Part shown: one piece after another, positions 19,493-26,778 of the stretch
Layout of the letters: each line of letters begins with the position of its first letter
Position numbering within the stretch: the stretch's first letter is position 1
Assembly (NCBI RefSeq): GCF_004001045.1
Contig: NZ_BIMK01000001.1
Span: forward strand, 1 to 64,000
DNA from: Paenibacillus chibensis
GTDB lineage: Bacteria; Bacillota; Bacilli; Paenibacillales; Paenibacillaceae
Reading direction: 5' to 3'
Length of the DNA: 64,000 nucleotides
Notes under the pieces: model-generated
The model's database searches: none
What the model saw: the letters and a program-made list of their open reading frames with translations, nothing else
Told to the model about the DNA's origin: nothing
Translations under genes and position numbers: made by a program

Positions 19493-19522
19493 ATTGTACC
19501 ATGATTTTAAAACGCTTACCTT
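19493..19522 (-). promoter_or_regulatory. Promoter region of sucCD with candidate CcpA cre site
   Basis: Minus-strand extended -10 element TGG-TACAAT (19493-19501). Just upstream, at 19505-19522, AAGGTAAGCGTTTTAAAA agrees with the cre consensus WWTGWAARCGYTWNCWWW at 16 of 18 positions, overlapping where RNA polymerase would contact the -35 region. No good -35 is visible. Carbon-catabolite repression of TCA genes by CcpA is established in Bacilli; that it acts here is inference. Confidence 0.55.
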
Positions 19523-19613
19523 AACAAACTGTGTAAACATCGACAGCTTTTTGATATCGATTTAATCGGTTTGAGAGAATGTTTGGAATTTAATGGTAAT
19601 CTATTCGTGGATA

Positions 19614-20087
19614 TTACCCGTTTTTCCCGTCTCTTCGCATGTTGATGTGATGCACCCGATCCAGCAGATCTTTGAATTCGCTGAGCAGACGGTTGAATTC
19701 TTCCCCGTCCAGGCAAACGTCATTTTGCATGGAGCCGGGGACACCGGCAGCCTCGTCTTTCAGGCGCATCCCGTCTTCCGTCAGAGTAATGTTGACCTTC
19801 CGCTCATCCTGGGCAGAACGTTCCCTGTTGATAAGTCCTGCAGCCTGAAGCCGCTTCAGAAGCGGGGTCAGGGTCCCAGAGTCCAGAAACAACGCTTCTC
19901 CCAGTTCCTTAACGGTGCACTGTTCCTTCTCCCACAGCACCATGAGCACTAAATATTGTGAATACGTCACTCCCAGCTTATCCAGATACGGCTGGTAGAG
20001 TTTCGTTATTTCCCGCGAACAAGCATATACCGCGAAGCATAATTGGTTTTCCAACAGAAGCTGTGGTACGATTTCCTTGGATTTCAT
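19614..20087 (-). CDS. ohrR: MarR-family organic-peroxide sensor, OhrR-like
   Basis: A 157-residue winged-helix regulator. The segment LLENQLCFAVYACSREITK contains the peroxide-reactive cysteine (Cys17 here, equivalent to Cys15 of B. subtilis OhrR), followed by YQPYLDKLGVTYSQYLVLM, the recognition-helix region LDSGTLTPLLKRLQ and the wing RSAQDERKVNITLTEDG, all close to OhrR. Oxidation of the cysteine by organic hydroperoxides releases the operator and derepresses ohr. No ohr gene is nearby, so its targets lie elsewhere. Start at 20087 is preceded by GGAAGTAAC; an upstream ATG (20111) is possible. Confidence 0.88.
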   Translation of the reverse strand: MKSKEIVPQLLLENQLCFAVYACSREITKLYQPYLDKLGVTYSQYLVLMVLWEKEQCTVKELGEALFLDSGTLTPLLKRLQAAGLINRERSAQDERKVNITLTEDGMRLKDEAAGVPGSMQNDVCLDGEEFNRLLSEFKDLLDRVHHINMRRDGKNG

Positions 20088-20211
20088 GTTACTTCCATCA
20101 CCTGCCTTCATTTGCTAATATTATCACAAGCTTCGTAAAATATTAACTGACCAAGCATTGTGCCGCAATTCCACGGTCCGCTTTTTAATACTTTACAACT
20201 TTGCCGCCATT

Positions 20212-20240
20212 TTCAAACAGGGAAGCCCCTATGATATACT
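20212..20240 (+). promoter_or_regulatory. Candidate sigma-A promoter of comM
   Basis: TTCAAA (20212-20217), 17 bases, TATACT (20235-20240) on the plus strand, about 160 bases before the comM start. The -35 matches the consensus at four of six positions and the -10 at five of six. It implies an unusually long 5' leader. Confidence 0.5.
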
Positions 20241-20318
20241 GCAGGATGTTTCAGCTGAATCTTGACAATTCTTCTTCGCGGTCATACAATTTGTTCAAAA
20301 TCAACCAGGAAAATAAGG

Positions 20319-20396
20319 AAGCACCTTTTTTCGTCCCAAGGAAAGCCTGCACTAGCGGCAGCGCTGTCTTGGATCCGGAGAGAAAGGGTGCTTTTT
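20319..20396 (+). promoter_or_regulatory. Nested-stem leader with U-run directly before comM
   Basis: Three nested helices can form: AAGCACC/GGTGCTT (20319-20325 / 20387-20393), CCAAG/CTTGG (20336-20340 / 20368-20372) and CTGC/GCAG (20347-20350 / 20358-20361). The outer helix is followed immediately by a T-run (20392-20396) that ends four bases before the comM ATG. The outer helix would also sequester the AAGGGTG ribosome site. This looks like an attenuator or translational control element; no known class is recognised. Confidence 0.4.
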
Positions 20397-20400
20397 CGAT

Positions 20401-21990
20401 ATGTATGGAAAAATGTTCAGCGCTTGCCTGTATGGAATTGACGGGGTGCTGATTCAAGTCGAGGTCGACATCTCCAACGGGCTGCCCCAAACCTCTATTA
20501 TCGGTCTGCCGGATTCCGCCATCCGGGAAGCGATCGAGCGCGTCCGGGCAGGCATCAAAAACTGCGGCTTCACTTTCCCCCTGCAGCGGATCACGATCAA
20601 TCTTGCGCCCGCAGATCTAAGAAAGGAAGGCTCCGCTTTCGACCTGGCCATTGCCATCTGCATCTTATCCACCAGCGGCCAACTGATTCTTCCCCAAGAG
20701 GAAAAGCTGCTTCTGATCGGCGAAATGGCACTGGACGGCAGCCTCCGTCCCGTCACCGGCGTGTTGTCCATGGTGGACCGCGCCAAACGGGATGGGTTCG
20801 GAGCGGTCCTGCTGCCTAGAGAAAATGCGGCTGAAGCCAATTTGATTGAAAACATGAATATTTATGCAATCAGCCATTTGAATGACTTGGTTGCTTTGAG
20901 CGACCGAGAGGCCGGACTTGCCTCCAAGGATAACAACGGTCCGCTCCGCATTTCTTCCTTTGCCGGATTGCGGACAGAATCCGTGCAATATTCGGCGGAT
21001 GCGCCGTTCCATACAGAGGATTACGCCGATGTGCTCGGCCAGCATCATGTCAAACGCGCGCTCACCATCGCTGCCGCCGGCATGCATAACATCATGCTCA
21101 TGGGGCCGCCCGGAACCGGGAAAACGATGCTGATCAAGCGGCTTCCCACCATACTCCCCCCCATGACGGAGCAGGAAGCTCTGGAAACGACCAAAATTTT
21201 CAGCGCCGCGGGCAAATTGAAAGAGCCTGCGGCAGGGCTTCTCCGCACCAGGCCCTTTCGTTCGCCGCATCATACGATTTCGGCGGGCGGATTGATCGGG
21301 GGCGGCACGATTCCGAAGCCGGGCGAGGTCAGCCTGGCCCACCGCGGCATCCTGTTTCTGGACGAGCTTCCGGAGTTCAACCGGCAGGTGCTCGAGGTGC
21401 TCAGGCAGCCCCTGGAGGACAAGGCGGTTACCATCAGCAGGGCGAGAGCAGTGCATACCTTTCCGGCCCGATTCATGCTGGCTGCGTCGATGAATCCGTG
21501 TCCGTGCGGATATCTCGGGAGCGATCATCCCGGCCATCCATGCACCTGCAGCCTGGCCAGAATCGCCCAGTACCGTTCCAAAATTTCCGGACCGCTCCTC
21601 GACCGTATTGATCTGCAGGTCGATGTTCCAAGGCCGAAAGAATGGACCCGCGAGAAGTTCAGCCTGTCATCGGCCGACATGCGCGCCCAGGTGCTTGATG
21701 CACATGCCAGGCAGATCCACCGCTATGAGTTTCTGCCTCAGGTCAGCTGGAACAGCGAGCTTTCAGGCAGTGCGCTCCGCCGTTTCACCAAGCTTGATTC
21801 CCGTACGGCGGACATGCTTCACCAGACGATCGAAGCGCTGGGACTCAGCATGAGGGCCTACGACCGCATTTTAAAGCTTGCGCGGACCATCGCCGATTTG
21901 GATGGGCAAGAAGAAATCCAATCGGTCCATGTCGCCGAGGCCATCCAATACCGGAACCTGGATCGGCCGCAGGTCGAGACTTTGGCCTAA
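20401..21990 (+). CDS. comM: YifB/ComM-family magnesium-chelatase-like AAA+ ATPase
   Basis: A hexameric AAA+ helicase; in Vibrio and Haemophilus ComM promotes branch migration during natural transformation. The 529-residue product has an N-terminal Lon-like fold domain (SACLYGIDGVLIQVEVDISN; LPDSAIREAIERVRAGI), Walker A GPPGTGKTML (about 235-244), RPFRSPHHTISAGGLIGGG, Walker B LFLDELPEF, and a C-terminal Mg-chelatase-type helical domain with a Cys cluster NPCPCGYLG. The ribosome site (AAGGGTG) is weak and buried in the leader fold. It is the only plus-strand gene in this block; its function in Bacilli is inferred. Confidence 0.92.
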   Translation: MYGKMFSACLYGIDGVLIQVEVDISNGLPQTSIIGLPDSAIREAIERVRAGIKNCGFTFPLQRITINLAPADLRKEGSAFDLAIAICILSTSGQLILPQEEKLLLIGEMALDGSLRPVTGVLSMVDRAKRDGFGAVLLPRENAAEANLIENMNIYAISHLNDLVALSDREAGLASKDNNGPLRISSFAGLRTESVQYSADAPFHTEDYADVLGQHHVKRALTIAAAGMHNIMLMGPPGTGKTMLIKRLPTILPPMTEQEALETTKIFSAAGKLKEPAAGLLRTRPFRSPHHTISAGGLIGGGTIPKPGEVSLAHRGILFLDELPEFNRQVLEVLRQPLEDKAVTISRARAVHTFPARFMLAASMNPCPCGYLGSDHPGHPCTCSLARIAQYRSKISGPLLDRIDLQVDVPRPKEWTREKFSLSSADMRAQVLDAHARQIHRYEFLPQVSWNSELSGSALRRFTKLDSRTADMLHQTIEALGLSMRAYDRILKLARTIADLDGQEEIQSVHVAEAIQYRNLDRPQVETLA

Positions 21991-22075
21991 ATGGCGAAGT
22001 CTCCGCTGCTTGTATACATGCTTGTTCTATCATTACCGGCGCCGCGAAACCTTTATGGAGGTAAATACAAAACAA

Positions 22076-22108
22076 CGAAAATGAGGACTTATGGAGTCCT
22101 CATTTTCG
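22076..22108. terminator. Convergent hairpin after comM, overlapping the end of the hydrolase gene
   Basis: A perfect 14-bp inverted repeat (22076-22089 and 22095-22108, CGAAAATGAGGACT) with a five-base loop, about 90 bases past the comM stop. Its right arm and loop also encode the last residues and the stop codon of the opposing alpha/beta hydrolase. T-runs are weak on both sides, so it may stabilise 3' ends as much as terminate. Confidence 0.65.
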
Positions 22109-23114
22109 CATCTTCCGCACCCGGCCGCGCTAACCCTTCCATCTCCTTGCGGAGCAGATAGATCAGGTGCTTATTGAACTTCTCCGGTTCTTCAAAATTC
22201 GGGCAGTGAGCCGACTCTTCAAACCATTCCCAGGTCTTGATCGGTGCCTGCAGGTTATGGAAAAAGGCTTCCGCCAGCTCAAACGGGGTGTTGTAATCAT
22301 GCCTTCCCATGCATAGAAATACAGGGATTTGAAGCTTGGTGACACCCTCCAGATCGATATCACAGACTTCCTGCCACATCTGTTTGATGGAAAACCGAGC
22401 CCCTCTGACAAAACGCAGCATATCCATCAGGCTGTACTCCGAGGAACGCAGCATCCGGGGAACGACCACCTTCTCCATCGGCTGCCGGTACATCACACCT
22501 TTAAACACGCCAAGCCATTTGCGCTGAATCTTGAGCTTGCGATAATCCTTAAAGTAGTCTTGTTCGAGCGCAGCAAGCTCTCGCACCGCCTTCGCATGTC
22601 CGGTCTCCTGCGCTCGACGCAGGGCGTACTCGTAGGACAGCCGCTCGCCTTTTATCATGTGGGTCACCTGCCCGATCCCGATGTACGCATGATATAGCTC
22701 AGGAAAACGCTCTGCCAGCTTGACCCCCAAAATGCTCCCCCAGGAATGGCCTACGATATAGATTTTGTTCTGGCGAAATCTGTCCTGGAGATATTCCGTG
22801 ACTTCGCGGGCGTCTGCAATGAACTGCTCCAGGTTCATGGAGTCCGGACGGATATCGCTATGGTATGACAAGCCCGCTCCGCGTTGATCCCAGTTCACCA
22901 CCACAAAATGCTGTTCCAGCTCCCGCTGGAACGTTGGGGCAAAGCCGATTTGCGCGGTGCCCGGTCCGCCGTGAAGCCACAGCAATACCGGCAGCCTGAC
23001 GCTCTTCCCCCTCATGAGAAGCCACTGCTCGGTGCCGCCGATCCGCACCTTCTCCAAACAGGATACGGACCTTGCGCTGCTGCTGATTTTAGGCGTCTTT
23101 CTTGTGAAAAACAT
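22089..23114 (-). CDS. Alpha/beta hydrolase, proline-iminopeptidase-like
   Basis: A 341-residue cytoplasmic hydrolase. The oxyanion motif LWLHGGPGTAQ (about 55-65), VNWDQRGAGLS and the nucleophile elbow VGHSWGSILG (Ser about 130) are those of the prolyl iminopeptidase / S33 group; likely Asp and His of the triad lie in FLCMGRHDYNTP and EESAHCPNFEEP. A helical cap sits between. The start at 23114 has GGAGGGG at nine bases. It is transcribed alone; substrate is unknown. Confidence 0.85.
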   Translation of the reverse strand: MFFTRKTPKISSSARSVSCLEKVRIGGTEQWLLMRGKSVRLPVLLWLHGGPGTAQIGFAPTFQRELEQHFVVVNWDQRGAGLSYHSDIRPDSMNLEQFIADAREVTEYLQDRFRQNKIYIVGHSWGSILGVKLAERFPELYHAYIGIGQVTHMIKGERLSYEYALRRAQETGHAKAVRELAALEQDYFKDYRKLKIQRKWLGVFKGVMYRQPMEKVVVPRMLRSSEYSLMDMLRFVRGARFSIKQMWQEVCDIDLEGVTKLQIPVFLCMGRHDYNTPFELAEAFFHNLQAPIKTWEWFEESAHCPNFEEPEKFNKHLIYLLRKEMEGLARPGAEDAKMRTP

Positions 23115-23220
23115 AGTTCCATTCCCCTCCATGGACATCCTTACCGGGGTTCAAGAAGACTGTTATGCGGGTTCCCGCCGTGTCATATTCAGCTTATGTA
23201 TTCCTTCCGGTTACATGCAA

Positions 23221-23251
23221 AAGACTCCCTGGAAACAGCAAGGGAAGTCTT
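23221..23251 (-). terminator. Terminator after yraN
   Basis: AAGACT-CCCT (23221-23230) pairs with AGGG-AAGTCTT (23241-23251) with one bulged base; the minus strand continues into TTTTGC. It lies about 75 bases beyond the yraN stop and upstream of the hydrolase gene. Confidence 0.6.
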
Positions 23252-23325
23252 GTCGCTATCGGTCAACCGATGGTGTATGCAAAATAAAATATAGCTATCT
23301 CAGGCTTGAAAACATAGATTCGATT

Positions 23326-23712
23326 CTAAAAGGCGCCTTCAATATGCTGCAGGGAAACCGTGCCCATTCCGCCATCCATTTCAATCGCTATCACATCAAA
23401 ACGAAGCGCCTTGTCCTCCTGCTGCTTATAATGAAGGTAAGCCATGGTGGTGCTTCGCACCTGGCTGACCTTGCGGAAATCCACGGACTCCGCTGCCGTG
23501 CCGAAGCGCGTCCCCGTACTCCGGCTCCTCACCTCGACAATCACCAGCAGATCGCCGTATGCGGCGATGATATCCAGTTCCCCGCTGCGGCAGCGCCAGT
23601 TCCTGTCCTTAATGACATAACCCCTCGATATCAGGTAGTCGCACGCAGCTTGTTCCGCGGCAGCCCCCTTCTCTCGGCGGTTCGCCTTTCCCTGGTTCAA
23701 CCGTTCTACCAT
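23326..23712 (-). CDS. yraN: UPF0102 / YraN-family endonuclease-like protein
   Basis: A 128-residue member of the UPF0102 family, which has a restriction-endonuclease-like fold. Conserved pieces are KGAAAEQAACDYLISRGY, the acidic motif RSGELDIIA and LVIVEVRSRS, followed by RKVSQVRSTTMAYL. Biochemical role remains unclear; a Holliday-junction or DNA-processing function has been guessed for the family. Its ATG overlaps the stop region of the FlhB-like gene upstream, indicating translational coupling. Confidence 0.9.
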   Translation of the reverse strand: MVERLNQGKANRREKGAAAEQAACDYLISRGYVIKDRNWRCRSGELDIIAAYGDLLVIVEVRSRSTGTRFGTAAESVDFRKVSQVRSTTMAYLHYKQQEDKALRFDVIAIEMDGGMGTVSLQHIEGAF

Positions 23713-24011
23713 TCGCTCTCCCTTTCCTGTGCCAGCCGGTCCGCGCGGTAAATATAACTGAGCACCTCCGCCACAAGCTGGTACAGCTCCGGCGGTATTT
23801 GCTGGTCGAGATCCAGCTTCGACAAAACCTCCACAAGCGCGGCGTCCTCCTGGACGGGCACCCCGTGTTCTTTGGCTTTTTCCAAAATGGCTTCAGCCAC
23901 TCTGCCCCGCCCTTTGGCGGTCAATACCGGAGCTTCGGCTTCTCCCGGCGCGTATTTGAGAGCAACCGCCCTTTTCATCGAAAGGGACGGCTCCTTGGAT
24001 GGATGACTCAT
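23706..24011 (-). CDS. FlhB cytoplasmic-domain homologue (YlqH-like)
   Basis: A 101-residue soluble protein matching only the C-terminal half of FlhB/EscU export-gate proteins: RAVALKYAPGEAEAPVLTAK, IPPELYQLVAEVLSYIYR. In FlhB this segment begins right after the autocleavage site N-P-T-H; here the equivalent position reads L-S-M-K-R, so no cleavage motif exists and no membrane part is present. The gene overlaps a FliK-like gene by four bases. FlhB and FliK interact in hook-length switching, so this pair may form a cognate module; B. subtilis ylqH/ylqG is the parallel. Function is unknown. Confidence 0.88.
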   Translation of the reverse strand: MSHPSKEPSLSMKRAVALKYAPGEAEAPVLTAKGRGRVAEAILEKAKEHGVPVQEDAALVEVLSKLDLDQQIPPELYQLVAEVLSYIYRADRLAQERESEW

Positions 24012-25963
24012 ACCCGGAAGTCCACCCCTTTATAACCTTGCGGCACGTATTCGTTCACCGCTGCAGCGGTCGCCGCCCCCTGCGTCGCTGCAGCACCTTG
24101 GGGCATCGGCTCCGCCTTCAGCGTCAGCAGCTGATAACCAATGGACTCCATGGCCCCGGAAATATCTTCCCGGTGATGCTCGAGCAGCTCCCCCGCCCAT
24201 TCGTGATCGTTATGCACTTTCAGACTGACGATCCGGTCCACAACCTGCACATCCACCAGCGTTTGCCCCAGATGCTTCATCTGCAGATCAAACCACAAGC
24301 GGCAGTTGGACGCATCGAGCTCGCCCTTGGGCCCCCGCCGGGACTGGATTTGCACGGATGCCGTTTCCTGACCGTCCGGTCCGTTCAGCGGAAGGAACAT
24401 CGTCATCTGCGCAAAAGGCGCCGTGCGGTCGGTATTGAGCAGCAGCTGCTGCCCCGTCAAATGTGAAATCAGCTGCTGCGCCGCTTCCTTCAGCTGCGGC
24501 GGAGCTTCATCATGGTTGACAAGCTGCAGCAAAATGCCTTTAAGCGTATCCTGCGTGCCCGGGCTCTGCAGGGCATGCTCGGTGCGGACGCCGGCTGTTT
24601 CTGCTGCCGACGTGGAAACAGCCGCGGCATGGGAAGCCGCCGCATGCAGCTGGCGGGCCTGCGGATCATGCCCGGCCGCCAGCTCCGCGGCCGGCTGCTG
24701 CGGGCCCGCCCCGCCCGCGGACGCAGGCGCGGGCTGCCGCGCAGCGGCTGCGGCGGCTTCAGCCGTGCCGCCGCCTGCCGGAGCAGCGGGCTGCGCCTGG
24801 CCCGCTGCCTGCGGCGCTGCACCCTGGCCATGGGCCGGTGCAGCCGCAGATGGCCGCGCGTTCCCCGCCGCGGCCTCCGTTTGCGCGGGCGCCATCGCCC
24901 CGCGCACGCCCTGCTGCTCGTGCTCCGCACCGAGCAGCTTCAAGATCCGCCCCACCCACGGCTCTGCGCCGGGGGATGCGGGCGGCTTGACCTCCGGCCC
25001 CTCAGGGCTGCCGGAGGCTCCCGGTGCCGCAGACTGCTGCGGCACCGTTTGGGCCCGCTCTCCAGCGGAGCGGGCCGCCTCTGCGCTTGCGGGCTGCGCT
25101 CCCGCAGCGGCCGCGAGCGGTGCTGTGCGCAGCTGCTGCAGCACCTGCTGCAGCTTGGCCACCAGCGGCTGCAGGCTGCCTGCATCGCCGGTCGGTGCCG
25201 GGGCTGCGCCGGCACCGGCACTGGTTGGAGCAGAGGCTCCCTTCGCGGCACCATCCGCCAGTCGTCCCGCTTCTGCTGGGGAGACATCCGAAGGCACGCC
25301 TGCTGCAGGCTGAGCCTGCCCGGTGGCCGATGTCCCCGCGCTTTTGCCGGCCGCATTCGGGGCCGGTGCGCCCTGCATGTTCTGCAGCTGCTCGTCCAGT
25401 ACGGCCAGCAGCTCATGCACTGGCGCTCCAAAAACGGCCTGCTGCAGCCCGCGGACGCTTTCACCCGTCACCGGCAACCCTCGCTGCAAAGCGATCGCTG
25501 CTGACTGAATCCATTGCTCCGCCGGCACCGATGCAGGCTTCTGCTGCATGATCCGGGTGAACAGCTCCGCGTTTTCCTTGGTCAGCGGCACGCCGCTGGC
25601 TTGCATCGCCTGTACCATCGTCCGGGTTTCATGGGTATCCGGAAGCCCTAGCGAGTTCAACACCTCTGCCATGGATTGGGCAGGCAGTGCGGTATACGGC
25701 GAGTCGGCCAGCGGTTTCAAAACCATCATTCCGCTATCCATGGGAGGCTGTACTTGCAGCAGGGTAGCCTGGCCAGCCTGCAGCGGCGTCTCCAGCACCG
25801 CCCTAACCTTGACCCCTTGAATCTGCACCACGGCCTCCTGACCGTCCTCTGAGACGCTCAGTACCACGCCCCTGACCACTTGGCCGGTTTTCATATCCAG
25901 CTGCTTCGCATCACCCGGCTTGGTCTCGCCGAGCAGGCCTCGAATCAACGAACCGATATTCAC
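24008..25963 (-). CDS. FliK-like protein with very Ala/Pro/Gly/Gln-rich centre (YlqG-like)
   Basis: A 651-residue protein. The N-terminal 100 residues form an ordered beta-rich domain (TGQVVRGVVLSVSEDGQEA); residues about 200-470 are a low-complexity Ala/Pro/Gly/Gln region encoded by conspicuously GC-rich DNA; the C-terminal 150 residues resemble the FliK hook-length domain (LWFDLQMKHLGQTLVDVQV, HHREDISGAMESIGYQL). It ends QGYKGVDFRV. No signal peptide. It is cotranscribed with the FlhB-like gene. Several opposing open frames here merely reflect GC content. Role is uncertain; a flagellar or export-related function is inferred from family. Confidence 0.8.
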   Translation of the reverse strand: MNIGSLIRGLLGETKPGDAKQLDMKTGQVVRGVVLSVSEDGQEAVVQIQGVKVRAVLETPLQAGQATLLQVQPPMDSGMMVLKPLADSPYTALPAQSMAEVLNSLGLPDTHETRTMVQAMQASGVPLTKENAELFTRIMQQKPASVPAEQWIQSAAIALQRGLPVTGESVRGLQQAVFGAPVHELLAVLDEQLQNMQGAPAPNAAGKSAGTSATGQAQPAAGVPSDVSPAEAGRLADGAAKGASAPTSAGAGAAPAPTGDAGSLQPLVAKLQQVLQQLRTAPLAAAAGAQPASAEAARSAGERAQTVPQQSAAPGASGSPEGPEVKPPASPGAEPWVGRILKLLGAEHEQQGVRGAMAPAQTEAAAGNARPSAAAPAHGQGAAPQAAGQAQPAAPAGGGTAEAAAAAARQPAPASAGGAGPQQPAAELAAGHDPQARQLHAAASHAAAVSTSAAETAGVRTEHALQSPGTQDTLKGILLQLVNHDEAPPQLKEAAQQLISHLTGQQLLLNTDRTAPFAQMTMFLPLNGPDGQETASVQIQSRRGPKGELDASNCRLWFDLQMKHLGQTLVDVQVVDRIVSLKVHNDHEWAGELLEHHREDISGAMESIGYQLLTLKAEPMPQGAAATQGAATAAAVNEYVPQGYKGVDFRV

Positions 25964-26042
25964 GCCTCATCCTCCTTCCAACCTCAACAAACCTCTTTTG
26001 TATCTTTATCGGCACCAGCCTACCGACAATGAATAAAGGTCA

Positions 26043-26663
26043 TTAGAACAAGGTTTGCTGCACGGCCTCCATATTTTTCAGGAAGCTTCTGCGGTGCATC
26101 GGCGTTGGGCCCAGCGCGGCAATTTGCTCGCGGTGCAGCTTGGTAGCATATCCTTTATGTATTCCAATTCCGTACTCGGGATAGCGGGCTTCCCACTCTC
26201 CCTTGCAAAGCCTGTCCCTCGTTACTTTGGCAATGATGGAAGCAGCGGCGATGGACTGGCTGGTTGCATCCCCTTTAATGATCGACAGCTGCGGCATCTC
26301 CACATCCACCTTTTCCGCATCCACCAGCAAAAATTCCGCGGGGACGGACAGTCCAAGCACCGCTTTCTTCATTGCAAGCCGAGCTGCCTGCTTGATGTTA
26401 ATTCGGTCAATGGTCTCTGCGTCCACATAGCCGACAGATATGGCAACGGCCTGCTCCATGATGACGTCATACAAGACTTCCCGCTTTTTTTCGCTCAGCT
26501 TTTTGGAATCATCCACACCTTCCAGAATGAGCCCCGGCGGAAGAATGACGGCAGCGGCGACTACGTCACCGAACAAGCAACCTCTGCCTACTTCGTCAAC
26601 ACCGGCAATATATTCATAGGACTCGGCCCAGTATTCTTTTTCATGCATTAATAAATCTGTCAT
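26043..26663 (-). CDS. rnhB: Ribonuclease HII
   Basis: Removes RNA from RNA-DNA hybrids and initiates ribonucleotide excision. The 206-residue protein has the metal-binding signature YIAGVDEVGRGCLFGDVVAA (Asp-Glu motif), FLLVDAEKVDVEMPQLSIIK, KGDATSQSIAAASIIAKVTRD and the C-terminal YGIGIHKGYATKLH. Its GGAGG site is six bases from the ATG. It lies in the conserved rbgA - rnhB - ylqG - ylqH order, although here a deacetylase gene is placed between rbgA and rnhB. Confidence 0.97.
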   Translation of the reverse strand: MTDLLMHEKEYWAESYEYIAGVDEVGRGCLFGDVVAAAVILPPGLILEGVDDSKKLSEKKREVLYDVIMEQAVAISVGYVDAETIDRINIKQAARLAMKKAVLGLSVPAEFLLVDAEKVDVEMPQLSIIKGDATSQSIAAASIIAKVTRDRLCKGEWEARYPEYGIGIHKGYATKLHREQIAALGPTPMHRRSFLKNMEAVQQTLF

Positions 26664-26706
26664 GTTGTTCCTCCCGGCTCTCCCCGGACCCTGCTGCTCC
26701 CCGGTT

Positions 26707-26734
26707 CGTAACTCGTTACGCTCACAATATTATA
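26707..26734 (-). promoter_or_regulatory. rnhB promoter -10 with adjacent 14-bp palindrome
   Basis: The minus strand has a perfect -10 TATAAT (26729-26734) but no good -35. The expected transcription start falls next to CGTAAC-TC-GTTACG (26707-26720), a perfect palindrome typical of an operator. A weak -35 plus a palindrome at the start site suggests a regulated promoter; the regulator is unknown. Confidence 0.4.
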
Positions 26735-26778
26735 CTTGATCCAGGGCCGGGCTGCATGCCATTTTCCAGGATATGCCG

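Noticed and set aside
24423..25504. Several Ala/Cys/Arg-rich open frames opposite and alongside the FliK-like gene
   Set aside because: They arise from the GC-rich low-complexity region; the minus-strand frame has conserved N- and C-terminal domains and a coupled neighbour.
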